From positions 1,550,001 through 1,614,000 of the forward strand of contig CATKHW010000427.1 in NCBI GenBank assembly GCA_949752795.1: a stretch of DNA of 64,000 nt, read 5' to 3'. A model generated the notes under the pieces. The model worked only from the letters and a program-made list of their open reading frames with translations. It searched no databases and was not told where the DNA came from. Position numbers and translations under genes: made by a program. The first letter of the stretch is position 1, and each line of letters starts with the position of its first letter. Below, in pieces: positions 1 through 12,375 of the stretch. Source of the stretch: Hyperoodon ampullatus (Eukaryota; Chordata; Mammalia; Artiodactyla; Ziphiidae).

Positions 1-132
1 AGCATAACAAGGCTCCCTGTTCTCCAGGGCCTGTCTTGCCTTTCTGGTTTTTACACATTTTGTGGATGTCCCTTTTGACCGGTGGGAAGTGATACTTCTT
101 TGTAGTGCAGATTTGCATTGCCTGCTTGCTTG
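1..132. repeat. Satellite unit 0, partial (right end only)
   Basis: This is the last 132 bp of a unit cut by the window edge. Positions 1 to about 121 are antisense L1 ORF2 remnant; the remaining bases are the short TTGC-rich spacer before the first palindrome. Confidence 0.95.
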
Positions 133-1871
133 CTTGGCCAAAAAGGGCGTATGCGTTTTCTCCTGAATGTATTCAGGAGAAAACGCATACGCCCTTTTTG
201 GCCAAGTGCATCATTGTCGAAGTTGTGCCCCTCTTCCTGTGCTTTAAAGGCGATTCCAACGTACCTCTTGAAATCTGTTTCCTGCTATTCTGCCTCGCTT
301 TCAAGTCCGCCTCGTTGCCTTCCCTCAACAGATTTTTGGACGATAGTTGTCCTTTATTACTCGGCCAGTTTGTGAAATGCTGTGCCACTGAGCTCCATTT
401 TTCAACTCGTTTTTGGTGAGCTGACCGCAAGTCCAAAATTTTGGTTCAGGACCTATACTGGTTCCCGGTGGGGGCCTGAGACTTTGGTTAATTCTTCTTC
501 CTGCCGGGAAATTACAGTGATATGTGTCTGTCCAAATGCCTAACAGCTACTCTCTCATTGGTTCTCCCTCTTCCCTTTCATCCTCTGCCAAATTGGCAAC
601 CTGTGCGAACCAGGAGGTTAAAGGGTCTGTCTGTCCAAGTTGGGAGGTTGATAGTAAAGCAGATGGAAAGTCAAACCGGAGCACCAGGAGAGGGACTATT
701 CGTTGAGTTTTAGAAACCTTTCGTATTCACAGTGTGTCCGTTCTCTAGGTTTCCCGTACATGTTATAACTGTAGTAATATTCCCTTCAACCTGGAGAGTT
801 GGGACCCATGGAATGGGTGCCATGCATTATTGCTTTAAAGGGTCTGCATTTGTTCACCCAATCTCACCAATCCTCTCAGTCCCAAGTGTCCAGCCTTATG
901 CCACATCCAGCTGTCGTTGTAGATAGGGTCATTCCAGGTTTCATCAGAGACCCTGAAGGAATTGTAAAGAATTTCCCAGTTTTTTTGTTTTGTTTTTGAA
1001 ATTCCTTTTTATAGTGGGTTTGAGCTGATTCTCGCTGCCATGTTTCTGCCAGTCTAGACACACTTGATTCCCTTACGGAGACATATCAATACATAGGTTT
1101 TAAGATTCTTACTAGTCAGATATATTCCTCTGCGGGAAATATGGGGTTTTGAGTCCCTTTCACTGAGGAAGGTGTAGGTCTTGTCTATTCCATAGTTGGT
1201 TTTTGGAATGGTACCTGTGCTTATATCAAACTCTGTTTTTATGCATCACCCCACCTCTCCTTCCCCCTTAAGCAGGCATAAGAGTACTTTCTAAATTTGA
1301 GACATTGATCTCTTTCCTAACTCAGTTCAAGTGTAGCCATGTTTACAGGATCTTCATAAGTGATATCTTATGATAAGTTTCTTTTTCTGTGTGACTTATT
1401 TCACTTAGAATCATCGTACCTGAATCCACCCATTTTGCTGCTACTGGTCTTATGACATTGATTTCATGGCTGAGGGATATTCCATCGTACGTAAGTACCA
1501 CAATTTTTTGAACCATTTTTATATTTCCTGGGATATTTAAGGTGTACCCAAGTTGAGGTCCTTATAAGCAGTGCAGCCCTAAATTTTGGGGTGGCTGTGT
1601 CTTTTTGATTTTCAGTTTTCCCAAGGTATATTCCCTAGACTGGAAGTGCCCTTGGCTCTGTAGCTCTGTTGTTTACATGTTTTAGGGAACACAATGCACT
1701 CCTCCAGAGAGGCAGTTGGCAATTTACATCCCGCCCATCAGCATAACAAGGCTCCCTGTTCTCCAGGGCCTGTCTTGCCTTTCTGGTTTTTACACATTTT
1801 GTGGATGTCCCTTTTGACCGGTGGGAAGTGATACTTCTTTGTAGTGCAGATTTGCATTGCCTGCTTGCTTG
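133..1871. repeat. Satellite unit 1, family A
   Basis: The palindrome is at 133-206 and is perfect except for a G at the centre (GAATGTATTC). Unassigned sequence follows to 979, then antisense L1 at 980-1860. Private marks shared with unit 15 are GTCTGTCTGTCC (near 630), CTCTGTTTTTATG (near 1231), AGAGTACTTTC (near 1281) and CCTTATAAGC (near 1560). Confidence 0.95.
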
Positions 1872-4340
1872 CTTGGCCAAAAAGGGCGTATGCGTTTTCT
1901 CCTGAATGTATTCAGGAGAAAACGCATACGCCCTTTTTGGCCAAGTGCATCATTGTCGAAGTTGTGCCCCTCTTCCTGTGCTTTAAAGGCGATTCCAACG
2001 TACCTCTTGAAATCTGTTTCCTGCTATTCTGCCTCGCTTTCAAGTCCGCCTCGTTGCCTTCCCTCAACAGATTTTTGGACGATAGTTGTCCTTTATTACT
2101 CGGCCAGTTTGTGAAATGCTGTGCCCCTGAGCTCCATTATTCAACTCGTTTTTGGTGAGCTGACCGCAAGTCCAAAATTTTGGTTCAGGACCTATACTGG
2201 TTCCCGGTGGGGGCCTGAGACTTTGGATAATTCTTCTTCCTGCCGGGAAATTACAGTGATATGTGTCTGTCCAAATGCCTAACAGCTACTCTCTCATTGG
2301 TTCTCCCTCTTCCCTTTCATCCTCTGCCAAATTGGCAACCTGTGCGAACCAGGAGGTTAAAGGGGCTGTCTCTCCAAGTTGGGAGGTTGATAGTAAAGCA
2401 GATGGAAAGTCAAACCGGAGCACCAGGAGAGGGACTATTCATTGAGTTTTAGAAACCTTTCGTATTCACAGTGTGTCCGTTCTCTAGGTTTCCCGTACAT
2501 GTTATAACTGTAGTAATATTCCATTCAACCTGGAGAGTTGGGACCCATGGAATGTGTGCCATGCATTATTGCTTTAAATGGTCTGCATTTGTTCACCCAA
2601 TCTCACCAATCCTCTCAGTCCCAAGTGTCCAGCCTTATGCCACATCCAGCTGTCGTTGTAGATAGGGTCATTCCAGGTTTCATCAGAGACCCTGAAGGAA
2701 TTGTAAAGAATTTCCCAGTTTTTTTGTTTTGTTTTTGAAATTCCTTTTTATAGTGGGTTTGAGCTGATTCTCGCTGCCATGTTTCTGCCAGTCTAGACAC
2801 ACTTGATTCCCTTACGGAGACATATCAATACATAGGTTTTAAGATTCTTACTAGTCAGATATATTCCTCTGCGGGAAATATGGGGTTTTGAGTCCCTTTC
2901 ACTGAGGAAGGTGTAGGTCTTGTCTATTCCATAGTTGGTTTTTGGAACGGTACCTGTGCTTATATCAAACTCTGGTTTTATGCATCACCCCACCTCTCCT
3001 TCCCCCTTAAGCAGGCATAAGAGTGTTTTCTAAATGTGAGACACTGTTCTCTTTCCTAACTCAGTTCAAGTGTAGCCATGTTTACAGGATCTTCATAAGT
3101 GATATCTTATGATAAGTTTCTTTTTCTGTGTGACTTATTTCACTTAGAATCATCGTACCTGAATCCACCCATTTTGCTGCTACTGGTCTTATGACATTGA
3201 TTTCATGGCTGAGGGATATTCCATCGTACGTAAGTACCACAATTTTTTGAACCATTTTTATATTTCCTGGGATATTTAAGGTGTACCCAAGTTGAGGTCC
3301 TTGTAAGCAGTGCAGCCCTGAATTTTGGGGTGGCTGTGTCTTTTTGATTTTCAGTTTTCCCAAGGTATATTCCCTAGACTGGAAGTGCCCTTGGCTCTGT
3401 AGCTCTGTTGTTTACTTGTTTTAGGGAACACAATGCACTCCTCCAGAGAGGCAGTTGGCAATTTACATCCCGCCCATCAGCATAACAAGGCACCCTGTTC
3501 TCCACGGCCTGTCTTGCCTTTCTGGTTTTTACACATTTTGTGGATGTCCCTTTTGACTGGTGGGAAGTGATACTCCTTTGTAGTGCAGATTTGCATTGCC
3601 CGCTTGCTTGCTTGGCCAAAAAGGGCGTATGCGTTTTCTCCTGAATATATTCAGGAGAAAACGCATACGCCCTTTTTGGCCAAGTGCATCATTGTCGAAG
3701 TTGTGCCCCTCTTCCTGTGCTTTAAAGGTGATTCCAACGTACCTCTTGAAATCTGTTTCCTGCTATTCTGCCACGCTTTCAATTCCGCCTCATTGCCTTC
3801 CCTCAACAGATTTTTGGACGATAGTTGTCCTTTATTACTCGGCCAGTTTGTGAATTGCTGTGCCCCTGAGCTCCATTATTCAACTCGTTTTTGGTGAGCT
3901 GACCGCAAGTCCAAAATTTTGGTTCAGGATCTATACTGATTCCCGGTGGGTGGCTGAGACTTTGGTTAATTCTTCTTCCTGCCGGGAAATTACAGTGATA
4001 TGTGCCCGTCCAAATGCCTAACAGCTACTCTCTCATTGGTTCTCCCTCTTCCCTTTCATCCTCTGCCAAATTGGCAACCTGTGCGAAACAGGAGGTTAAA
4101 GGGGCTGTCTCTCCAAGTTGGGAGGTTGATAATAAAGCAGATGGAAAGTCAAAACGGAGCACCAGGAGAGGGACTATTCGTTGAGTTTTAGAAACCTTTC
4201 TTATTCACAGTGTGTCCGTTCTCTAGGATTCCCGTACATGTTATATCTGTAGTAATATTCCCTTCAACCTGGAGAGTTGGGACCCATGGAATGTGTGCCA
4301 TGCATTATTGCATTAAAGGGTCTGCATTTGCTCACCCAAT
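600..4340. repeat. Copied segment spanning an A-to-B switch, copy 1
   Basis: It matches about 24935-28675 at a lag of about 24,335 bp through rare marks: GTCTGTCTGTCC, AGAGTACTTTC, TTTACATGTTTTAG, CCATTATTCAAC, CCACGCTTTCAATTCC and CCTTTCTTATTC. It contains the change from family A to family B, so both A/B borders on the left of the window's two B blocks come from one event. Confidence 0.75.
1872..3610. repeat. Satellite unit 2, family A
   Basis: The palindrome at 1872-1945 has the central-G form. Antisense L1 is at 2719-3599. It shares CCATTATTCAAC (near 2133) and TATTCCATTCAACC (near 2517) with unit 16, about 24,335 bp downstream. Family A marks stop after about 2780, and the next unit is family B. 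Confidence 0.95.
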
Positions 4341-5348
4341 CTCACCAATCCTCTCAGTCCCAGGTGTCCAGCCTTATGCCACATACAGCTGTCATTGTAG
4401 ATAGGGTCATTTCAGGTTTCATCAGAGACCCTGAAGGAATTGTAAAGAATTTCCCAGTTTTTTTATTTTATTTTTGAAATTTCTTTTTATAGTGGGTTTG
4501 AGCTGATTCTCGCTGCCATATTTTTCCCAGTCTAGACACACTTGATTCCCTTACGGAGACATATCAATACATAGGTTTTAAGATTCTTACTAGTCAGATA
4601 TATTCCTCTGCGGGAAATATGGGGTTTTGAGTCCCTTTCACTGAGGAAGGTGTAGGTCTTGTCTATTCCATAGTTGGTTTTTGGAACGGTACCTGTGCTT
4701 ATATCAAACTCTGGTTTTTTGCATCACCCCACCTCTCCTTCCCCCTTAAGCAGGCATAAGAGTGTTTTCTAAATGTGAGACACTGTTCTCTTTCCTAACT
4801 CAGTTCAAGTGTAGCCATGTTTACAGGATCTTCATAAGTGATAACTTATGATAAGTTTCTTTTTCTCTGTGACTTATTTCACTTAGAATCATCGTACCTG
4901 AATCCACCCATTTTGCTGCTACTGGTCTTATGACATTGATTTCATGGCTGAGGGATATTCCATCGTACATAAGTACCACAATTTTTTGAACCATTTTTAT
5001 ATTTCCTGGGATATTTAAGGTGTACCCAAGTTGAGGTCCTTGTAAGCAGTGCAGCCCTAAATTTTGTCTTTTTGTGTGTTTTTGATTTTCAGTTTTCCCA
5101 AGGTATATTCCCTAGACTGGAAGTGCCCTTGGCTCTGTAGCTCTGTTGTTTACTTGTTTTAGGGAACACAATGCACTCCTCCATAGAGGCAGTTGGCAAT
5201 TTACATCCTGCCCATCAGCATAACAAGGCTCCCTGTTCTCCAGGGCGTGTCTTGCCTTTCTGGTTTTTACACATTTTGTGGATGTCCCTTTTGACCGGTG
5301 GGAAGTGATACTTCTTTGTAGTGCAGATTTGCATTGCCCGCTTGCTTG
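3611..5348. repeat. Satellite unit 3, family B
   Basis: The palindrome at 3611-3684 is perfect over 74 bp. Antisense L1 is at 4458-5337, with an A-interrupted tail (TTTATTTTATTTTT). The first half carries CCACGCTTTCAATTCC (near 3771) as in unit 17. From about 4363 it instead matches unit 20 (CAGGTGTCC, CACATACAG, CGTACATAAG). A patch near 5068 replaces GGGTGGC-type sequence with TCTTTTT. Confidence 0.95.
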
Positions 5349-7086
5349 CTTGGCCAAAAAGGGCTTATGCGTTTTCTCCTGAATATATTCAGGAGAAAAC
5401 GCATATGCCCTTTTTGGCCAATGTATCATTGTCGAAGTTGTGCCCCTCTTCCTGTGCTTTAAAGGCGATTCCAACGTACCTCTTGAAATCTGTTTCCTGC
5501 TATTCTGCCTCGCTTTCAAGTCCGCCTCATTGCCTTCCCTCAACAGATTTTTGGACGATAGTTGTCCTTTATTACTCGGCCAGTTTGTGAATTGCTGTGC
5601 CCCTGAGCTCCATTTTTCAACTCGTTTTTGGTGAGCTGACCGCAAGTCCAAAATTTTGGTTCAGGATCTATACTGATTCCCGGTGGTTGGCTGAGACTTT
5701 GGTTAATTCTTCTTCTTGCCGGGAAATTACAGTGATATGTGCCCGTCCAAATTCCTAACAGCTACTCTCTCATTGGTTCTCCCTCTTCCCTTTCATCCTC
5801 TGCCAAATTGGCAACCTGTGCGAACCAGGAGGTTAAAGGGGCTGTCTCTCCAAGTTGGGAGGTTGATAATAAAGCAGATGGAAAGTCAAACCGGAGCACC
5901 AGGAGAGGGACTATTCGTTGAGTTTTAGAAATCTTTCGTATTCACAGTGTGTCCGTTCTCTAGGATTCCCGTACATGTTATATCTGTAGTAATATTCCCT
6001 TCAACCTGGAGAGTTGGGACCCATGGAATGTGTGCCATGCATTATTGCTTTAAAGGGTCTGCATTTGCTCACCCAGTCTCACCAATCCTCTCAGTCCCAA
6101 GTGTCCAGCCTTATGCCACATCCAGCTGTCATTGTAGATAGGGTCATTTCAGGTTTCATCAGAGACCCTGAAGGAATTGTAAAGAATTTCCCAGTTTTTT
6201 TGTTTTATTTTTGAAATTCCTTTTTATATTGGGTTTGAGCTGATTCTCGCTGCCATATTTATGCCATTCTAGACACACTTGATTCCCTTACGGAGACATA
6301 TCAATACATAGGTTTTAAGATTCTTACTAGTCAGATATATTCCTCTGCGGGAAATATGGGGTTTTGAGTCCCTTTCACTGAGGAAGGTGTAGGTCTTGTC
6401 TATTCCATAGTTGGTTTTTGGAAAGGTACCTGTGCTTATATCAAACTCTGGTTTTATGCATCACCCCACCTCTCCTTCCCCCTTAAGCAGGCATAAGAGT
6501 GTTTTCTAAATGTGAGACACTGTTCTCTTTCCTAACTCAGTTCAAGTGTAGCCATGTTTACAGGATCTTCATAAGTGATAACTTATGATAAGTTTCTTTT
6601 TCTCTGTGACTCATTTCACTTAGAATCATCGTACCTGAATCCACCCATTTTGCTGCTACTGGTCTTATGACATTGATTTCATGGCTGAGGGATATTCCAT
6701 CGTACGTAAGTACCACAATTTTTTGAACCAATTTTATATTTCCTGGGATATTTAAGGTGTACCCAAGTTGAGGTCATTGTAAGCAGTGCAGCCCTAAATT
6801 TTGGGGTGGCTCTGTCTTATTGATTTTCAGTTTTTCCCAGGTATATTCCCTAGACTGGAAGTGCCATTGGCTCTGTAGCTCTGTTGTTTACTTGTTTTAG
6901 GGAACACAATGCACTCCTCCAGAGAGGCAGTTGGCAATTTACATCCCGCCCATCAGCATAACAAGGCTCCCTGTTCTCCAGGGCCTGTCTTGCCTTTCTG
7001 GTTTTTACACATTTTGTGGATGTCCCTTTTGACCGGTGGGAAGTGATACTTCTTTGTAGTGCAGATTTGCATTGCCCGCTTGCTTG
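5349..7086. repeat. Satellite unit 4, family B
   Basis: The palindrome at 5349-5421 has lost its last G. Both members of one base pair are changed (GGGCTTATG on the left, CATATGCCC on the right), as in units 19 and 21. Antisense L1 is at 6195-7075. Because the palindrome is one base short, a minus-strand frame stays open through it (5112-5651, 179 codons). This is not evidence of a gene. Confidence 0.95.
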
Positions 7087-8825
7087 CTTGGCCAAAAAGG
7101 GCGTATGCGTTTTCTCCTGAATATATTCAGGAGAAAACGCATACGCCCTTTTTGGCCAAGTGCATCATTGTCGAAGTTGTGCCCCTCTTCCTGTGCTTTA
7201 AAGGCGATTCCAACGTACCTCTTGAAATCTGTTTCCTGCTATTCTGCCTCGCTTTCAAGTCCGCCTCGTTGCCTTCCCTCAACAGATATTTGGACGATAG
7301 TTGTCCTTTATTACTCGGCCAGTTTGTGAATTGCTGTGCCCCTGAGCTCCATTTTTCAACTCGTTTTTGGTGAGCTGACCGCAAGTCCAAAATTTTGGTT
7401 CAGGATCTATACTGATTCCCGGTGGGTGGCTGAGACTTTGGTTAATTCTTCTTCCTGCCGGGAAATTACAGTGATATGTGCCTGTCCAAATGCCTAACAG
7501 CTACTCTCTCATTGGTTCTCCCTCTTCCCTTTCATCCTCTGCCAAATTGGCAACCTGTGCGAACCAGGAGGTTAAAGGGGATGTCTCTCCAAGTTGGGAG
7601 GTTGATAATAAAGCAGATGGAAAGTCAAACCGGAGCACCAGGAGAGGGACTATTCGTTGAGTTTTAGAAACCTTTCGTATTCACAGTGTGTCCGTTCTCT
7701 AGGATTCCCGTACATGTTATATCTGTAGTAATATTCCCTTCAACCTGGAGAGTTGGGACCCATGGAATGTGTGCCATGCATTATTGCTTTAAAGGGTGTG
7801 CATTTGCTCACCCAATCTCACCAATCCTCTCAGTCCCAAGTGTCCAGCCTTATGCCACATCCAGCTGTCATTGTAGATAGGGTCATTTCAGGTTTCATCA
7901 GAGACCCTGAAGGAATTGTAAAGAATTTCCCAGTTTTTTTGTTTTATTTTTGAAATTCCTTTTTATAGTGGGTTTGAGCTGATTCTCGCTGCCATATTTA
8001 TCCCAGTCTAGACACACTTGATTCCCTTACGGAGACATATCAATACATAGGTTTTAAGATTCTTACTAGTCAGATATATTCCTCTGCGGGAAATATGGGG
8101 TTTTGAGTCCCTTTCACTGAGGAAGGTGTAGGTCTTGTCTATTCCATAGTTGGTTTTTGGAACGGTACCTGTGCTTATATCAAACTCTGGTTTTATGCAT
8201 CACCCCACCTCTCCTTCCCCCTTAAGCAGGCATAAGAGTGTTTTCTAAATGTGAGACACTGTTCTCTTTCCTAACTCAGTTCAAGTGTAGCCATGTTTAC
8301 AGGATCTTCATAAGTGATATCTTATGATAAGTTTCTTTTTCTGTGTGACTTATTTCACTTAGAATCATCGTACCTGAATCCACCCATTTTGCTGCTACTG
8401 GTCTTATGACATTGATTTCATGGCTGAGGGATATTCCATCGTACGTAAGTACCACAATTTTTTGAACCATTTTTATATTTCCTGGGATATTTAAGGTGTA
8501 CCCAAGTTGAGGTCCTTGTAAGCAGTGCAGCCCTAAATTTTGGGGTGGCTGTGTCTTTTTGATTTTCAGTTTTCCCAAGGTATATTCCCTAGACTGGAAG
8601 TGCCCTTGGCTCTGTAGCTCTGTTGTTTACTTGTTTTAGGGAACACAATGCACTCCTCCAGAGAGGCAGTTGGCAATTTACATCCCGCCCATCAGCATAA
8701 CAAGGCTCCCTGTTCTCCAGGGCCTGTCTTGCCTTTCTGGTTTTTACACATTTTGTGGATGTCCCTTTTGACCGGTGAGAAGTGATACTTCTTTGTAGTG
8801 CAGATTTGCATTGCCCGCTTGCTTG
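7087..8825. repeat. Satellite unit 5, family B
   Basis: Perfect palindrome at 7087-7160. Antisense L1 is at 7934-8814. It has AGATATTTGG near 7284, where unit 8 has AGATTATGG. From there on it is almost identical to unit 8, which places the left end of the three-unit duplication inside this unit. Confidence 0.95.
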
Positions 8826-10563
8826 CTTGGCCAAAAAGGGCGTATGTGTTTTCTCCTGAATATATTCAGGAGAAAACGCATACGCCCTTTTTGGCCAAGT
8901 GCATCATTGTCGAAGTTGTGCCCCTCTTCCTGTGCTTTAAAGGCGATTCCAACGTACCTCTTGAAATCTGTTTCCTGCTATTCTGCCTCGCTTTCAACTC
9001 CGCCTCGTTGACTTCCCTCAACAGATTTTTGGACGATAGTTGTCCTTTATTACTCGGCCAGTTTGTGAATTGCTGTGCCCCTGAGCTCCATTTTTCAACT
9101 CGTTTTTGGTGAGCTGACCGCAAGTCCAAAATTTTGGTTCAGGATCTATACTGATTCCCGGTGGGTGGCTGAGACTTTGGTTAATTCTTCTTCCTGCCGG
9201 GAAATTACAGTGATATGTGCCCGTCCAAATGCCTTACAGCTACTCTCTCATTGGTTCTCCCTCTTCCCTTTCATCCTCTGCCAAATTGGCAACCTGTGCG
9301 AACCAGGAGGTTAAAGGGGCTGTCTCTCCAAGTTGGGAGGTTGATAATAAAGCAGATGAAAGTCAAACCGGAGCACCAGGAGAGGGACTATTCATTGAGT
9401 TTTAGAAACCTTTCGTATTCACAGTGTGTCCGTTCTCTAGGATTCCCGTACATGTTATATCTGTAGTAATATTCCCTTCAACCTGGAGAGTTGGGACCCA
9501 TGGAATGTGTGCCATGCATTATTGCTTTAAAGGGTCTGCATTTGCTCACCCAATCTCACCAATCCTCTCAGTCCCAAGTGTCCAGCCTTATGCCACATCC
9601 AGCTGTCATTGTAGATAGGGTCATTTCAGGTTTCATCAGAGACCCTGAAGGAATTGTAAAGAATTTCCCAGTTTTTTTGTTTTATTTTTGAAATTCCTTT
9701 TTATAGTGGGTTTGAGCTGATTCTCGCTGCCATATTTATCCCAGTCTAGACACACTTGATTCCCTCACGGAGACATATCAATACAGAGGTTTTAAGATTC
9801 TTACTAGTCAGATATATTCCTCTGCGGGAAATATGGGGTTTAGAGTCCCTTTCACTGAGGAAGGTGTAGGTCTTGTCTATTCCATAGTTGGTTTTTGGAA
9901 CGGTACCTGTGCTTATATCAAACTCTGGTTTTATGCATCACCCCACCTCTCCTTCCCCCTTAAGCAGGCATAAGAGTGTTTTCTAAATGTGAGACACTGT
10001 TCTCTTTCCTAACTCAGTTCAAGTGTAGCCATGTTTACAGGATCTTCATAAGTGACATCTTATGATAAGTTTCTTTTTCTCTGTGACTTATTTCACTTAG
10101 AATCATCGTACCTGAATCCACCCATTTTGCTGCTACTGGTCTTATGACATTGATTTCATGGCTGAGGGATATTCCATCGTACGTAAGTACCACAATTTTT
10201 TGAACCATTTTTATATTTCCTGGGATATTTAAGGTGTACCCAAGTTGAGGTCCTTGTAAGCAGTGCAGCCCTAAATTTTGGGGTGGCTGTGTCTTTTTGA
10301 TTTTCAGTTTTCCCAAGGTATATTCCCTAGACTGGAAGTGCCCTTGGCTCTGTAGCTCTGTTGTTTACTTGTTTTAGGGAACACAATGCACTCCTCCAGA
10401 GAGGCAGTTGGCAATTTACATCCCGCCCATCAGCATAACAAGGCTCCCGGTTCTCCAGGGCCTGTCTTGCCTTTCTGGTTTTTACACATTTTGTGGATGT
10501 CCCTTTTGACCGGTGGGAAGTGATACTTCTTTGTAGTGCAGATTTGCATTGCCCGCTTGCTTG
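8826..10563. repeat. Satellite unit 6, family B (trimer member a, copy 1)
   Basis: The palindrome at 8826-8899 has one CpG transition in the left arm (ATGTGTTTT). Antisense L1 is at 9672-10552. Private marks shared only with unit 9 are CCGGTGAGAAG (near 8773), TTGACTTCCC (near 9008), the one-base deletion in GCAGATGAAAG (near 9351), ATACAGAGG (near 9781) and GGGTTTAGAG (near 9837). Confidence 0.95.
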
Positions 10564-12301
10564 CTTGGCCAAAAAGGGCGTATGCGTTTTCTCCTGCATA
10601 TATTCAGGAGAAAACGCATACACCCTTTTTGGCCAAGTGCATCATTGTCGAAGTTGTGCCCCTCTTCCTGTGCTTTAAAGGCGATTCCAACGTACCTCTT
10701 GAAATCTGTTTCCTGCTATTCTGCCTCGCTTTCAAGTCCGCCTCATTGCCTTCCCTCAACAGATTATGGACGATAGTTGTCCTTTATTACTCGGCCAGTT
10801 TGTGAATTGCTGTGCCCCTGAGCTCCATTTTTCAACTCGTTTTTGGTGAGCTGACCGCAAGTCCAAAATTTTGGTTCAGGATCTATACTGATTCCCGGTG
10901 GGTGGCTGAGACTTTGGTTAATTCTTCTTCCTGCCGGGAAATTACAGTGATATGTGCCTGTCCAAATGCCTAACAGCTACTCTCTCATTGGTTCTCCCTC
11001 TTCCCTTTCATCCTCTGCCAAATTGGCAACCTGTGCGAACCAGGAGGTTAAAGGGGATGTCTCTCCAAGTTGGGAGGTTGATAATAAAGCAGATGGAAAG
11101 TTAAACCGGAGCACCAGGAGAGGGACTATTCGTTGAGTTTTAGAAACCTTTCATATTCACAGTGTGTCCGTTCTCTAGGATTCCCATACATGTTATATCT
11201 GTAGTAATATTCCCTTCAACCTGGAGTGTTGGGACACATGGAATGTGTGCCATGCATTATTGCTTTAAAGGGTCTGCATTTGCTCACCCAATCTCACCAA
11301 TCCTCGCAGTCCCAAGTGTCCAGCCTTATGCCACATCCAGCTGTCATTGTAGATAGGGTCATTTCAGGTTTCATCAGCGACCCTGAAGGAATTGTAAAGA
11401 ATTTCCCAGTTTTTTTGTTTTATTTTTGAAATTCCTTTTTATAGTGGGTTTGAGCTGATTCTCGCTGCCATATTTATCCCAGTCTAGACACACTTGATTC
11501 CCTTACGGACACATATCAATACATAGGTTTTAAGATTCTTACTAGTCAGATATATTCCTCTGCGGGAAATATGGGGTTTTGAGTCCCTTTCACTGAGGAA
11601 GGTGTAGGTCTTGTCTATTCCATAGTTGGTTTTTGGAACGGTACCTGTGCTTATATCAAACTCTGGTTTTATGCATCACCCCACCTCTCCTTCCCCCTTA
11701 AGCAGGCATAAGAGTGTTTTCTAAATGTGAGACACTGTTCTCTTTCCTAACTCAGTTCAAGTGTAGCCATGTTTACAGGATCTTCATAAGTGACATCTTA
11801 TGATAAGTTTCTTTTTCTGTGTGACTTATTTCACTTAGAATCATCGTACCTGAATCCACCCATTTTGCTGCTACTGGTCTTATGACATTGATTTCATGGC
11901 TGAGGGATATTCCATCGTACGTAAGTACCACAATTTTTTGAACCATTTTTATATTTCCTGGGATATTTAAGGTGTACCCAAGTTGAGGTCCTTGTAAGCA
12001 GTGCAGCCCTAAATTTTGGGGTGGCTGTGTCTTTTTGATTTTCAGTTTTCCCAAGGTATATTCCCTAGACTGGAAGTGCCCTTGGCTCTGTAGCTCTGTT
12101 GTTTACTTGTTTTAGGGAACACAATGCACTCCTCCAGAGAGGCAGTTGGCAATTTACATCCCGCCCATCAGCATAACAAGGCTCCCTGTTCTCCAGGGCC
12201 TGTCTTGCCTTTCTGGTTTTTACACATTTTGTGGATGTCCCTTTTGACCGGTGGGAAGTGATACTTCTTTGTAGTGCAGATTTGCATTGCCCGCTTGCTT
12301 G
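10564..12301. repeat. Satellite unit 7, family B (trimer member b, copy 1)
   Basis: The palindrome at 10564-10637 has a C near the centre (CTGCATATATTC) and a right-arm CpG transition (CATACACCC). Antisense L1 is at 11410-12290. It shares AGATTATGG (near 10762), GAGTGTTGGGACACATGG (near 11225), CAGCGACCC (near 11376) and CGGACACAT (near 11505) with unit 10. Confidence 0.95.
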
Positions 12302-12375
12302 CTTGGCCAAAAAGGGCGTATGCGTTTTCTCCTGAATATATTCAGGAGAAAACGCATACGCCCTTTTTGGCCAAG
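12302..12375. repeat. 74-bp perfect palindrome (reference copy)
   Basis: The left arm starts CTTGGCCAAAAAGGGCG and ends CTCCTGAATA; the right arm is its exact reverse complement, so all 37 base pairs match with no spacer. The bases just outside do not pair. As single-stranded DNA or RNA this would fold into a long hairpin, and in duplex DNA it could extrude a cruciform. Each arm contains two CpGs. The same element lies 28 bp after the GTGCAGATTTGC anchor in every unit; its position in each unit is given under that unit. Its function, if any, is unknown. Confidence 0.97.

Noticed and set aside
5112..5651. 179-codon minus-strand open frame, with a twin at 31188-31727
   Set aside because: It joins L1 ORF2 debris to unassigned sequence through the palindrome and exists only because these units have a one-base-shorter palindrome. 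Other units break it.
12264..12292. ATTTGCAT octamer as a regulatory site
   Set aside because: It is part of the inherited L1 ORF2 sequence (GATTTGCATT) and needs no separate explanation.
12305..12318. CCAAAAAGG in the palindrome arm as an SRF CArG box
   Set aside because: The CArG box needs six A/T bases between CC and GG; here there are five.
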